Origin: Bacillota bacterium
GTDB lineage: Bacteria > Bacillota > Bacilli > Desulfuribacillales > Desulfuribacillaceae
Direction of reading: 5' to 3'
NCBI GenBank assembly: GCA_023388635.1
Contig: JAEWFW010000016.1
Coordinates: 139,026-203,025 of the forward strand
Length of the DNA: 64,000 nucleotides
This document shows positions 1 through 8,057 of the stretch, piece after piece (the stretch's first letter is position 1; each line of letters opens with the position of its first letter). The notes under the pieces were generated by a model. That model made no database searches, was not told where the DNA came from, and was given only the letters and a program-made list of their open reading frames with translations. Position numbers and translations under genes: made by a program.

Positions 1-1275
1 ACCAAAATGTTGGAAAACGGCTATATATCGGAAGAAGAGTATCAAGCAGCGCAACAAGAAGAATTGGTATTTGCCCAAGATGCACCTGACAGTACGTCCT
101 CTGTCTACTATTTTCGCGATTATGTATTGAGCGAACTGGAAACTCTCGGGTTCGAAGAATCGCAAGTCCGCAGCGGAGGTTTGGAGATCATAACGACATT
201 GGATATGTCGATGCAAGAAACAGCGGCATCACTCATAGACAGTCATCTTGAAGAGTATCCAGACATTCAGGGAGCGCTGGTAACGATGCATCCAGAAACA
301 GGTGATATTCTCGCCATGGTAGGCGGCAGAGATTACACCAAAAGCTCCTATAACCGCGTTACAGCGAAACGACAACCAGGCTCTACATTTAAACCGTTCG
401 TCTATCTGACCGCCCTCGACAACGGCTTGACTCCGATGGCGAAACTGAAAAGCGAACCGGCGCGTTTTACTTACGATCAAGGGCGTCAAGTCTATACGCC
501 TAAGAATTTTAACGATTTCTATTATAACGAAGACATCAGTTTTCTCAAAGCATTATCCGTCTCCGACAATATCGTAGCCGTCAAGGCAAATTTAATGGTT
601 CGACCGGAAAACGTAAAAAACACAGCCGAGCTGTTAGGGATCGATAGCTATCTACAGATAGAGCCTTCTTTGGCTCTGGGCGCATTTCCCGTAAGTCCGT
701 TAGAAATGACGACTGCCTATGCGACCATCGCCAATCAAGGAGTTCGCGTCAAACCCCGCAGTGTTTTGGAAGTTCGTGATCATCGCGGACGCATATTGTA
801 CACTAGCGAATCGGTTAGACAACAAGTTCACGCACCGGAAACACTGTACATCTTGACAGATATGATGCGCAGCGTTTTCGAGACAGGTGGTACGGGTGCG
901 CGTGTCGCCCACCTACTGCCGTTCGATATTGCCGGTAAAACGGGGACGACCGATACCGATGCATGGATGGTCGGCTTTACGCCAGATAACGTCACTAGCG
1001 TGTGGATCGGTTACGACCGGGACCGCTTCATCAATAGACAGGAATCCTATCTCGCTACGCCGATTTGGGCATCTTATATATCGGCAACAGCCGGGACGAC
1101 GATGCCGGTCATTGGTCAGACAGGAACGACAACGATTCAGCATCACAAACAGTTTACCATTCCCAAAAATGTAATTCCTGTAGAAATATGTCTCGATACA
1201 GGTCTATTGCCGGAGGCCGACTGTAAGAATACACGGGTCGTGTATTTTCTGCCGGGAACGGAACCGCGCAGCTAA
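1..1275 (+). CDS. Class A penicillin-binding protein (PBP1A-type), 3' part
   Basis: The frame is open from base 1, so the gene starts outside the window and only about 424 C-terminal residues are seen. Counting from the first Met at base 7, all three transpeptidase motifs are present: SxxK as STFK (about 126-129, in RQPGSTFKPF), SDN (186-188) and KTGT (311-314). The preceding stretch with ITTLDMSMQ is the usual linker between the glycosyltransferase and transpeptidase domains of class A PBPs. The family polymerises and cross-links peptidoglycan on the outer face of the membrane. The glycosyltransferase domain must lie upstream, outside the window. The protein ends soon after the transpeptidase fold without a long PASTA or fibronectin tail. 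The call is secure at family level; PBP1A versus other class A subtypes is inferred. Confidence 0.93.
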   Translation, partial: TKMLENGYISEEEYQAAQQEELVFAQDAPDSTSSVYYFRDYVLSELETLGFEESQVRSGGLEIITTLDMSMQETAASLIDSHLEEYPDIQGALVTMHPETGDILAMVGGRDYTKSSYNRVTAKRQPGSTFKPFVYLTALDNGLTPMAKLKSEPARFTYDQGRQVYTPKNFNDFYYNEDISFLKALSVSDNIVAVKANLMVRPENVKNTAELLGIDSYLQIEPSLALGAFPVSPLEMTTAYATIANQGVRVKPRSVLEVRDHRGRILYTSESVRQQVHAPETLYILTDMMRSVFETGGTGARVAHLLPFDIAGKTGTTDTDAWMVGFTPDNVTSVWIGYDRDRFINRQESYLATPIWASYISATAGTTMPVIGQTGTTTIQHHKQFTIPKNVIPVEICLDTGLLPEADCKNTRVVYFLPGTEPRS

Positions 1276-1285
1276 CGTGCATATG

Positions 1286-1325
1286 CCACATGCCGGACTC
1301 ACAGTCCTATGACAGGCATGCTTTA
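1286..1325 (+). terminator. Possible terminator after the PBP gene
   Basis: CATGCC (1289-1294) pairs with GGCATG (1315-1320), and GGACT/AGTCC forms an inner stem. Only a short T-poor tail (CTTTAC) follows, so termination strength is doubtful. Confidence 0.4.
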
Positions 1326-1408
1326 CGAATATCGGGCAAGATGATAAAATGACAGATGATATTTCACATGCTAAGCAAGCAATTATGGAATACAGAAAGG
1401 GCTTACAT

Positions 1409-1948
1409 ATGAGAATTAAGAGCATATTAATCGGTGCCGCTGCCATGCTTGTAATCGCAACGATCTTTTACACCTTTGGGCAGGACGACAAAAAAACGAG
1501 CGGACAAAACGAAAATCAGCATCTGCTAATTATCGAAGATTCCATCTTAGATAATTTAACAGATGCCGAGGTCAGACAATTACAGGAATTTGCTGGGCGT
1601 GCATTGAACGCATCGGAGAAGCCGACAATCTATTCACCACATGCGAAGTATTTGGAAAACGGAGCCATTTTAGCATACATGGCATTTGTCAATCACAGCG
1701 CCGACGCCATTAGCGAGCTCCATTCCCTGACTGTGAAAATGATTGACCGGGATAGCAAGACAATTGCCTCAGGACAATTTCCCGGGAAAGTATCTAACAT
1801 GCCCGTCATCGATCCGAACAATGTCTTTCTGTTTGCGCTAGTTTTTGAGCCCGGCTCTGTCCGTATCAACAATGCTGACTTGTCGTCATATATAACGGAA
1901 ACTATTTTCGACTATACGACGGTCCCGCAGGACGAGCCCAAAATTTAA
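1409..1948 (+). CDS. Membrane-anchored SLAP-domain-like protein
   Basis: 179 residues starting at MRIKSIL. This start is chosen because AGAAAGGG sits just upstream, and the next 20 residues form one hydrophobic segment (about 5-24), probably a signal anchor; a longer frame from 1349 has no such support. The outside part runs as a charged helix (about 45-70) followed by a beta-rich region (about 75-160) with AYMAFVNHS and SGQFPGKV. This resembles in pattern the SLAP domain of Bacillota cell-surface proteins (conserved FxRN and ArxxF turns). No catalytic motif is seen. It stands between the PBP gene and the convergent zinc operon, 11 bases from the end of the latter. The SLAP assignment is by eye and tentative; extracytoplasmic location is more certain. 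Confidence 0.6.
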   Translation: MRIKSILIGAAAMLVIATIFYTFGQDDKKTSGQNENQHLLIIEDSILDNLTDAEVRQLQEFAGRALNASEKPTIYSPHAKYLENGAILAYMAFVNHSADAISELHSLTVKMIDRDSKTIASGQFPGKVSNMPVIDPNNVFLFALVFEPGSVRINNADLSSYITETIFDYTTVPQDEPKI

Positions 1949-1959
1949 AGCACCAGTCC

Positions 1960-2790
1960 TCAATTGCTGCGGAGCCGTTTATAGCCGATACTAATTAATA
2001 AAATCCCGACCGACATTAGGACAATCGTACCGCCGGTCGCCCAATTCAAATAATAGGCGAGAAATATTCCGCATACGATGGCTATTTGCGCAAATAAAAT
2101 CGCATACAAGAACGTCTGCTTAAAGCTCTTGGATATTTGCAAGCTGGCTGCTACAGGTAATGTGATCAACGATGAAATCAACATCGTGCCCACTACGCGC
2201 ATCCCCACTGCAATTACAAGAGCTATTAATATTGTAAACACCAGATTTAACCGCTTCACCGGAATTCCTGATAAAACTGCTCCTTCTTCATCAAACGTCA
2301 AATACAACATTTCCTTATGTAACACGACAATCGCGAGCAAAACAATCAGCGTAACTGCAGCAATCAAGATCACATCGCTGCTGCTCACCGCAATGACACT
2401 GCCAAACAGATATCCGAATAAGTCAGAATTAAATCCGTCTGCCAAACTGATCAATACAACACCAAGACCTATACCGGCGGCAAGCATAATCGGAATCGCC
2501 AATTCCTGATAATGACGGTACACTTTACGAAATTGCTCTATCAGCATCGCGCCAACGACCGACATTGTCATTCCCGTCACTACCGGGTTGACGGCAAGCA
2601 TCGGATTCCATTTGTTCCACAGCATCCCCGCAGCAATTCCCGTCAAAGTAATATGCGACAACGCATCAGCAATCAGCGATAGTCTTCGTAAAACGAGAAA
2701 GACGCCAATCGCTGGTGCGACAATCCCCACGAGAATACCGGCAATAAACGCACGTTGCATGAAACCGTAATTTAGCAATACTTCTAACAT
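1960..2790 (-). CDS. znuB: Zinc/manganese ABC transporter permease (ZnuB-like)
   Basis: 276 residues, the usual length for the ABC-3 permease family (ZnuB, MntB, AdcB). Eight or more hydrophobic segments cover most of the protein. The family hallmarks LIADALSHITLTGIA near residue 40 and VGTMLISSLITLPVA near residue 200 are visible. It forms the membrane channel of a divalent-metal importer with the ATPase and binding protein encoded directly upstream. Its start overlaps the end of the ATPase gene by 7 bases, indicating translational coupling. It is last in a three-gene operon. Zinc rather than manganese is inferred from the histidine-rich binding protein. Confidence 0.9.
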   Translation of the reverse strand: MLEVLLNYGFMQRAFIAGILVGIVAPAIGVFLVLRRLSLIADALSHITLTGIAAGMLWNKWNPMLAVNPVVTGMTMSVVGAMLIEQFRKVYRHYQELAIPIMLAAGIGLGVVLISLADGFNSDLFGYLFGSVIAVSSSDVILIAAVTLIVLLAIVVLHKEMLYLTFDEEGAVLSGIPVKRLNLVFTILIALVIAVGMRVVGTMLISSLITLPVAASLQISKSFKQTFLYAILFAQIAIVCGIFLAYYLNWATGGTIVLMSVGILLISIGYKRLRSN

Positions 2791-3560
2791 GATTGACCAC
2801 CTGCACTTAACGGCACGGCGTTTCTGTACATTGCACCCATAATTTCATCTTGCTGCTGCAAAAATCCGTGTTTTGATCCGTAATAGAAGACTTTATGTTT
2901 AATACACAGAATTTGATTGACCCGATGCAGTACAGCATCCATATCATGACTGACCAAGAGAATCGTCTTTCCATAGTCACTATGCAGTGTCTCCAATAAT
3001 TGATAGAAAATCTCCACAGAATTGCAATCGACCCCTACCGTAGGCTCATCAAATACCATGACATCCGGCTCCGCAACCATCGCTTTGGCAATGAGCACTC
3101 GTTGCTGCTGACCGCCTGACAGCTTGCCAATCAGTTGATTTTCCCAACCTTGCATACCTACTAAAGCGAGCATCTGCAATATTTTAGCGCGATCATCACC
3201 AGTTATCCAAGAGAACATTCCTTTCTTCCCTGTCAGCCCCATCGACACAACCTCATATACGGTCGCCGGGAATCCCGCATTAAAATTGGCGGCTTTTTGC
3301 GAAATATACCCGATTCGGTTCCAATCGTGAAAAGCACTTACAGGCACCCCAAACCATTCGACTTGACCCCTTTGCGGTTTTAGCAATCCGAGAATCGATT
3401 TTAATAATGTCGTTTTCCCCGATCCGTTTGGACCGATGATCCCCAAAAAGCCCCCTTGTAAAACTTGAAAATCAATGTCATCAAGTACAATTTTGTCTTC
3501 ATAGGCAAATGTCAGATTTTTAACTTCCAGAACACCTTGTCTGCTGCGATCTTCATCCAT
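2784..3560 (-). CDS. znuC: Zinc ABC transporter ATP-binding protein (ZnuC-like)
   Basis: 258-residue ABC ATPase. Walker A GPNGSGKT is at 43-50, signature LSGGQ at 147-151, Walker B MVFDEP at 168-173, and an H-loop in LLVSHDMD. Length and motif spacing fit the MntA/ZnuC/AdcC branch of metal-importer ATPases. It hydrolyses ATP at the inner membrane face to drive uptake through the permease encoded downstream. It lies 10 bases after the binding-protein gene and overlaps the permease gene, so the three are one operon. Nothing unusual is seen in the catalytic residues. Confidence 0.92.
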   Translation of the reverse strand: MDEDRSRQGVLEVKNLTFAYEDKIVLDDIDFQVLQGGFLGIIGPNGSGKTTLLKSILGLLKPQRGQVEWFGVPVSAFHDWNRIGYISQKAANFNAGFPATVYEVVSMGLTGKKGMFSWITGDDRAKILQMLALVGMQGWENQLIGKLSGGQQQRVLIAKAMVAEPDVMVFDEPTVGVDCNSVEIFYQLLETLHSDYGKTILLVSHDMDAVLHRVNQILCIKHKVFYYGSKHGFLQQQDEIMGAMYRNAVPLSAGGQSC

Positions 3561-3570
3561 AATTTTTATC

Positions 3571-4638
3571 CTACTTTCCCAAACCCCGCATCAAATTATC
3601 TAAATTTTCATACATGATACTGGTGTATGTCGCTTGCTTTTGCAAATCTTCCGCTGTCACATTTTCCAACGGATGCAGCACTAATACCTCTGCGCCTGTC
3701 TCTTTGGCAACTACATCTGCAACCTTATTGCTGACCGATGTCTCGAAAAAGACATATTTGTTGTCACTTTGCTGCAAATAATCAATGATTTGCTGAAGTT
3801 CTTGATTACTCGGTTCACTTCCCGGGTGAATACCGGATATGGCTATTTGCTCAAGCTGGTAGCGCTCAGCGAGATACGCATATCCGCTATGAGAAACGAC
3901 AAACGATCTGTTCGATACATCACGCAATTGGTCGGCAAATGCCTGATCGAGCTGTAGCAATTCTGTTTTCAATGCATTGAAATTTTCTGTAAAATAAGGT
4001 TCTTGCTCCGGTCGCAATTCAATCAGTGTATCACGAACTTTCTCCGCTTGCATGAGCGCCAATTGCGGGTTCAGCCATACATGAGGATCAGCCGGTCCAT
4101 GATCGTGATGGTGATCATGTTCATATCCAAAAAAGCCGAGAACGCTATACCATATCCCAACAATTCCCGTGTGCTCATGGTCATGCTCTTCTTCCTCTTC
4201 CGCATTTTCCAAAAGTGGCAGCCCGTCTGTTGCGTTGACAACTTTTAATGGCTGCTCATTTCCCAATGACTGCAAAACTTTATCAATCCAAAGTTCAAAA
4301 CCAGCTCCGTTATAAATGAGCATATCGGCTTTTGCCAATTCCATCGTCTGCTTCGCCGTCGGTTCGAAATCGTGAGCATCTGCGCCGGCAGGCAAAATAT
4401 TAAATACTGCCACTTCGTCTCCACCTATATAGCGCGTAAAATCATACAGGGAAAAAATCGATGTGATGGCGATTAATTTCCCATCTTGCCGCGCATGATT
4501 AACAGCTTGACTGTCGACCGAATAGGAAAGATTGTCTTTCGCCGTCGGGTCATTTGCGGTACACCCCGCTAACCATCCTGCTAACATTGCACCAACTAAA
4601 AGAAACACTACAATATAGCGTGAACGCCACTTGAACAT
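3571..4638 (-). CDS. znuA: Zinc-binding lipoprotein of ABC importer (ZnuA-like)
   Basis: 355 residues. A signal peptide ends in a lipobox with Cys26 (GWLAGC), so the protein is lipid-anchored outside the membrane. The cluster 9 (ZnuA/TroA/PsaA) fold is recognised by ILPAGADAHDFEP (His89), DPHVWLNP (His186), VVSHSGYAYLAERY and a late ETSVSNKVAD segment. Between the first two ligand regions (about 146-181) is an acidic and histidine-rich loop (EEEEEHDHEH, HDHHHDHG), the hallmark of zinc-specific members. It captures zinc and delivers it to the permease. First gene of the operon; a good promoter lies 37 bases upstream of the start codon. Manganese as substrate is less likely given the loop. Confidence 0.93.
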   Translation of the reverse strand: MFKWRSRYIVVFLLVGAMLAGWLAGCTANDPTAKDNLSYSVDSQAVNHARQDGKLIAITSIFSLYDFTRYIGGDEVAVFNILPAGADAHDFEPTAKQTMELAKADMLIYNGAGFELWIDKVLQSLGNEQPLKVVNATDGLPLLENAEEEEEHDHEHTGIVGIWYSVLGFFGYEHDHHHDHGPADPHVWLNPQLALMQAEKVRDTLIELRPEQEPYFTENFNALKTELLQLDQAFADQLRDVSNRSFVVSHSGYAYLAERYQLEQIAISGIHPGSEPSNQELQQIIDYLQQSDNKYVFFETSVSNKVADVVAKETGAEVLVLHPLENVTAEDLQKQATYTSIMYENLDNLMRGLGK

Positions 4639-4674
4639 CTAAATCCCCCACAACAACATAATCATTCTCGTCTC

Positions 4675-4703
4675 ATTATAGTAAATTCACCACTATATGT
4701 AAA
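4675..4703 (-). promoter_or_regulatory. Sigma-A-type promoter of the zinc operon with internal inverted repeat
   Basis: Read on the minus strand: TTTACA (4698-4703), 17-base spacer, TATAAT (4675-4680). The spacer region contains TATAGT-N9-ACTATA (4677-4697), a 21-base palindrome placed where a repressor would block polymerase. A Zur- or MntR-type metalloregulator is the natural candidate, but the sequence does not match the Bacillus Zur or MntR consensus I know, so the regulator is unidentified. Confidence 0.7.
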
Positions 4704-4784
4704 CAAAACTGATAGTAACTTTCAATTGTACAGAGCATGACCCCAACAAGCGATTACTAGCACTCCTTTGATTTGGACGTGTAT

Positions 4785-4820
4785 AGCAAAAAGAAACGAC
4801 CTCGATGACCGAGATCGTTT
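4785..4820 (-). terminator. Rho-independent terminator of nrfHA
   Basis: Stem AAACGACCTCG (4794-4804) with CGAGATCGTTT (4810-4820), one mismatch, 5-base loop, followed on the minus strand by CTTTTTGC. It lies 40 bases after the nrfA stop. Confidence 0.85.
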
Positions 4821-4860
4821 CCTCGCTATAAGTAATAGATTGTCTTATACCATCAATCAA

Positions 4861-6405
4861 TTAACGTATTTTCTCTGTTCCTTCCCACATTAACTCAGCT
4901 TCCGGTAATACAGGCAGATATTTCAGCCACTTATGGGAATCTAAATGCTCTTGGCTTTGTTGCAATTTACGGCTGTGCTCAAGAATCGGTGGAACGATTT
5001 CTTTGATATCGCCGCTGATTTGCTCAGAAATAGCGTAGTTCGTCGCTTTTTTGGCAGCTTCTTGTGCTTTGGCACTTGCTTGTTGTGATAATGCCAATGT
5101 TTCTAGAGCCTTCGCAGGATTATGGAACCCTACGCTGTTTTCCGCCGACACATAATCCCAATACAATTGACCTTCACGCACATACTCTCTAGCTTCCGCT
5201 AGCAACTGATCGTAATCTGCGTGTTTTTCTCCTTCAAACTCTGCAGCAAGGCGGATTGCTTCATGGGCACGGACTGATTCGTCCTGAGCGATCATCAGCT
5301 GATCCCATGTCTTCTGCTGGGTATATTCTACCCTTTCCTTTGCCCAGCCGGCATCTTTGTCACCGTGACATTGCAGACACGATTGCTCCACAGATTTCAA
5401 CGGTGATGTCCAATGGTGCGAAGAAATCTTTTTCTTACCGTCCGTACGAACATACGGCATATGGCAATCAGCACAGGTTACCCCGGCAGCACCGTGAGGA
5501 CCGTCGATCCATGTCTCAAATTCCGGATGCTGCATTTTTACCATTTTCGCGCCGGATACCGCATGGGTCCAATCCGCATATTGACCGCTAATGCCGTCTT
5601 TTTCCGGATTGGTGTCTTTATAGAATTCATAAATATCTGTCGCATGATAGCCATTATCCCAAGGGAAATGCGGCTTTGATACTACACCATGATCTTTCGA
5701 TTCGAAATAATACTCAACATGACATTGCGCACATACATAGGAACGCATATCATTTTTAGAAGCCGTTCGCCAATCAATGCCTTGACGTTGCAGTGCTTCG
5801 TCTAATGGAACACTTGTGATGACAAGTTCCATTGACTGTGGATCATGACATGTAGCGCAACCGATCGAATGCATTCCCGGTTCCTGCTCGATACGGAAAT
5901 CGTTGAAATTCATCGACCAGAAATCGTCGCCGTATTCCTCGACATATGCTGGCATCGCCGATGTCTTACATGTCAGACACGCTGCTGGTAAACCGGACTT
6001 CTCGTCATATCGGTTTAAGCGGTCAATATGCAGTAAATCATCAATTGCATATGTATGTCCGCGGGCATTTTTGTATTCGTACATAAACGGATACCCTAAC
6101 CATAAGTTCTTTAAGTACGGCTGTGCATGCTTGTAGCCTTTCGGCAATGGATTAACCTCATCGTTCTTATCATATGCAACATTACCGCCATACTCCGTCA
6201 TCGCTTCTTCATCATTTCTTTGAAAGCTATCCCAATGATTTGGGAAAACTTCGGCGAACGCCAAGCTGCTGTATTCATCAGCCGCTAACCCTGTATTGTA
6301 CACCGGCATTGCCGTTGTCGATACGTCTTTCGAACAGCCGATTGCGACAAAGAGTGCCGTGACAGCTACCAAAGAAAAGACTATCAATAATCTTTTTTTA
6401 CTCAC
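4861..6405 (-). CDS. nrfA: Pentahaem nitrite reductase, ammonia-forming (NrfA), copy 1
   Basis: 514 residues. Signal peptide with lipobox Cys24 (FVAIGC), so it is a lipoprotein on the outer membrane face, as in Gram-positives. Haem motifs in order: CLTCK (143-147), the lysine-ligated catalytic haem typical of NrfA, then CATCH (183), CAQCH (225), CADCH (311) and CLQCH (343). The catalytic region SKPHFPWD/KMVKMQHPEFE holds the expected distal residues. The family reduces nitrite to ammonium with six electrons. nrfH lies directly upstream and overlaps by 8 bases, giving the standard NrfHA menaquinol:nitrite complex. A close paralogue is at 14764-16335. Confidence 0.97.
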   Translation of the reverse strand: MSKKRLLIVFSLVAVTALFVAIGCSKDVSTTAMPVYNTGLAADEYSSLAFAEVFPNHWDSFQRNDEEAMTEYGGNVAYDKNDEVNPLPKGYKHAQPYLKNLWLGYPFMYEYKNARGHTYAIDDLLHIDRLNRYDEKSGLPAACLTCKTSAMPAYVEEYGDDFWSMNFNDFRIEQEPGMHSIGCATCHDPQSMELVITSVPLDEALQRQGIDWRTASKNDMRSYVCAQCHVEYYFESKDHGVVSKPHFPWDNGYHATDIYEFYKDTNPEKDGISGQYADWTHAVSGAKMVKMQHPEFETWIDGPHGAAGVTCADCHMPYVRTDGKKKISSHHWTSPLKSVEQSCLQCHGDKDAGWAKERVEYTQQKTWDQLMIAQDESVRAHEAIRLAAEFEGEKHADYDQLLAEAREYVREGQLYWDYVSAENSVGFHNPAKALETLALSQQASAKAQEAAKKATNYAISEQISGDIKEIVPPILEHSRKLQQSQEHLDSHKWLKYLPVLPEAELMWEGTEKIR

Positions 6406-6877
6406 CTGCTACCATCCTTTCTGAAATTGGTTTTTGACTGAAATGAGGCACTGTACGGTGACAATCAAAGCAGTACTGTTTGCTGTCCGTCGCTACGTTC
6501 ATATTCGTCATTTCGTGGCATCTCTGGCAATTCTCATTGATCGCCGCTTTCGTTCTATCCGTTGCTTTAATCACGTCGTCAATGTCGCCAAAGGTATTCA
6601 TGTACACATCTTTAGCACCTGAATACGCTTTAAATGGCATTTTCGACAAGAAATCGTGCGGAGCATGGCATTCATTACAAGATAAATTTGCATGTGTTGA
6701 CATTTGATGAGTGCGTGCAACTTCATTCATTACGTGGCAATTTCCGCAGAATTCCGGTGAATCTGTCACTTTCAATGACACTGCCGTTCCCGTATACAAA
6801 ACAAGCACCGCCAGCAATACAAAAAACATAATCGCCCATCTGTTAGCACCTTGCAGCGTTTCTTTGATTTTACCCAC
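6398..6877 (-). CDS. nrfH: Tetrahaem quinol dehydrogenase NrfH
   Basis: 159 residues from a GTG start, chosen because AAAGGAG lies 8 bases upstream; the in-frame extension to 6973 lacks a binding site and contains the operator. One N-terminal membrane anchor (WAIMFFVLLAVLVLYTG) is followed by four haem-c motifs: CGNCH, CNECH, CQRCH and CFDCH. This matches the NapC/NrfH family at its usual length. It oxidises menaquinol and hands electrons to NrfA, whose gene it overlaps by 8 bases. Upstream is a CRP/FNR-type palindrome. Confidence 0.96.
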   Translation of the reverse strand: MGKIKETLQGANRWAIMFFVLLAVLVLYTGTAVSLKVTDSPEFCGNCHVMNEVARTHQMSTHANLSCNECHAPHDFLSKMPFKAYSGAKDVYMNTFGDIDDVIKATDRTKAAINENCQRCHEMTNMNVATDSKQYCFDCHRTVPHFSQKPISERMVAGE

Positions 6878-6958
6878 CAGTTTCACTCCTTTCTCGTATA
6901 TTTCATCCTCTTTACAGAGGACTTTATGTATAGCATATGGATATCCCAATTTTATGTC

Positions 6959-6974
6959 TGTGATTGCCGTCACA
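6959..6974 (-). promoter_or_regulatory. CRP/FNR-family operator upstream of nrfH
   Basis: TGTGA-N6-TCACA, a perfect two-arm match to the CRP/FNR-superfamily consensus, 82 bases before the nrfH start codon. Plausible -10 hexamers on the minus strand are at 6927-6932 (TATACA) or 6932-6937 (TATGCT), placing the operator centre about 41-46 bases before transcription start, the class II activator position. The implied role is anaerobic or nitrite-linked activation of nrfHA. Confidence 0.75.
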
Positions 6975-7042
6975 AAAAACTTATTTCTTTCAAATTTTCG
7001 TCAATAATTTGTCACAATTACTATTTGTATCGTTTCAATATA

Positions 7043-7091
7043 CAAAAATAGAGCTACTATAAAACGAATACCTCGCTTTACAATAGCTCTA
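7043..7091 (-). terminator. Terminator of the amino-acid oxidation operon
   Basis: TAGAGCTA (7049-7056) pairs with TAGCTCTA (7084-7091); the intervening bases extend the pairing imperfectly. A U tract follows on the minus strand (7044-7048). It lies 58 bases after the beta-subunit stop. Confidence 0.8.
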
Positions 7092-7148
7092 GACCTCTTA
7101 TCTGCCGAATTGCCTGCCCCATAAAATTCCATCGGAATCAATTTTACT

Positions 7149-8057
7149 TTATTTCTTTGCTACATTCCAATTGCGGTTGATCTTCTCCCACACTTGATCG
7201 CGCCACTCGACAATATTTGCCAAGTCTGCTTCTTTCAGATGCTTAAATCGTCCCTGCTTTTTCAAATACGCTTCGACAGAGGAAAACTCCTTCGGCTTTC
7301 TATTTAGCGTAAACTCGCCTTTCTCATATTCAGCCAAATACCACAACCCGCTATCGACTACTTCACGTCCCAAATCGACCGCCGCGTCAGTTGCGCAGCC
7401 CCACCCGGTCGGGCACGGCGCGTATACATGGATATATGATGTTCCGTCAACTTCGCTAGCCTTTTTGACTTTATCCATATAGTCCTGCAAGTAGCCGGTG
7501 CTGGCAGTCGCCGCATAGGCTATCCCGTGGGCGGCGACAATTTCAAACATGTTTTTCTTCGTCGTCACCGTTCCGATGCCATGCTCTCCGGCAGGTGTCG
7601 TCGTCGTGCTCGCACCGTATGGTGTCAGTCCGCTCTTTTGCACCCCTGTATTCATGTACGCTTCGTTGTCATAGCAGATATATATCAGCTTCTCATTGCG
7701 GTCAATCGCGCCCGATAATGCCTGCAATCCGATATCTGCCGTTCCTCCGTCGCCGGCAAAGGCGACTGCGTGAAAATCTTTGACACCCAATGCCCTCGCA
7801 CCCGCCGCGACACCTGATAACATCGATGCCGTTCCCGCGAACGTCGAGATCATCGCATTATTGAAAAATGCCATCTGCGGATAGATAAAGCCCACCGCCG
7901 ACATACATCCCGCAGGCAAAACCGTATAGGTTCGCTTACCCAAAACTTTCAAAGCCAGCCGAACAGCCAAGCTCCCGCCACAGCCAGGGCATGCTTTATG
8001 TCCGTAGAAAAATTCCTGATCGGTAATCGTTTTCGGCGTCACTCTACTCATCGTCAT
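7149..8057 (-). CDS. 2-oxoacid:ferredoxin oxidoreductase, beta subunit (thiamine-PP binding)
   Basis: 302 residues from ATG at 8057 (a second ATG two codons on is possible); longer frames run inside the alpha gene. The thiamine-diphosphate site is visible as GDGGTADIG with the following NEKLIYICYDNEAYMNTG. The N-terminal HKACPGCGG and later Cys residues are the proximal [4Fe-4S] ligands of PorB/VorA-type beta subunits. The enzyme oxidatively decarboxylates a 2-oxo acid to acyl-CoA, reducing ferredoxin. The gene overlaps the alpha gene by 14 bases and is last in the operon. Sequence alone does not separate pyruvate from branched-chain or aryl 2-oxo acids; the operon context favours an amino-acid-derived substrate. 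Confidence 0.93.
   Translation of the reverse strand: MTMSRVTPKTITDQEFFYGHKACPGCGGSLAVRLALKVLGKRTYTVLPAGCMSAVGFIYPQMAFFNNAMISTFAGTASMLSGVAAGARALGVKDFHAVAFAGDGGTADIGLQALSGAIDRNEKLIYICYDNEAYMNTGVQKSGLTPYGASTTTTPAGEHGIGTVTTKKNMFEIVAAHGIAYAATASTGYLQDYMDKVKKASEVDGTSYIHVYAPCPTGWGCATDAAVDLGREVVDSGLWYLAEYEKGEFTLNRKPKEFSSVEAYLKKQGRFKHLKEADLANIVEWRDQVWEKINRNWNVAKK

Noticed and set aside
2078..2509. A 143-codon plus-strand frame opposite znuB
   Set aside because: Shadow of a membrane-protein gene; no start signals.
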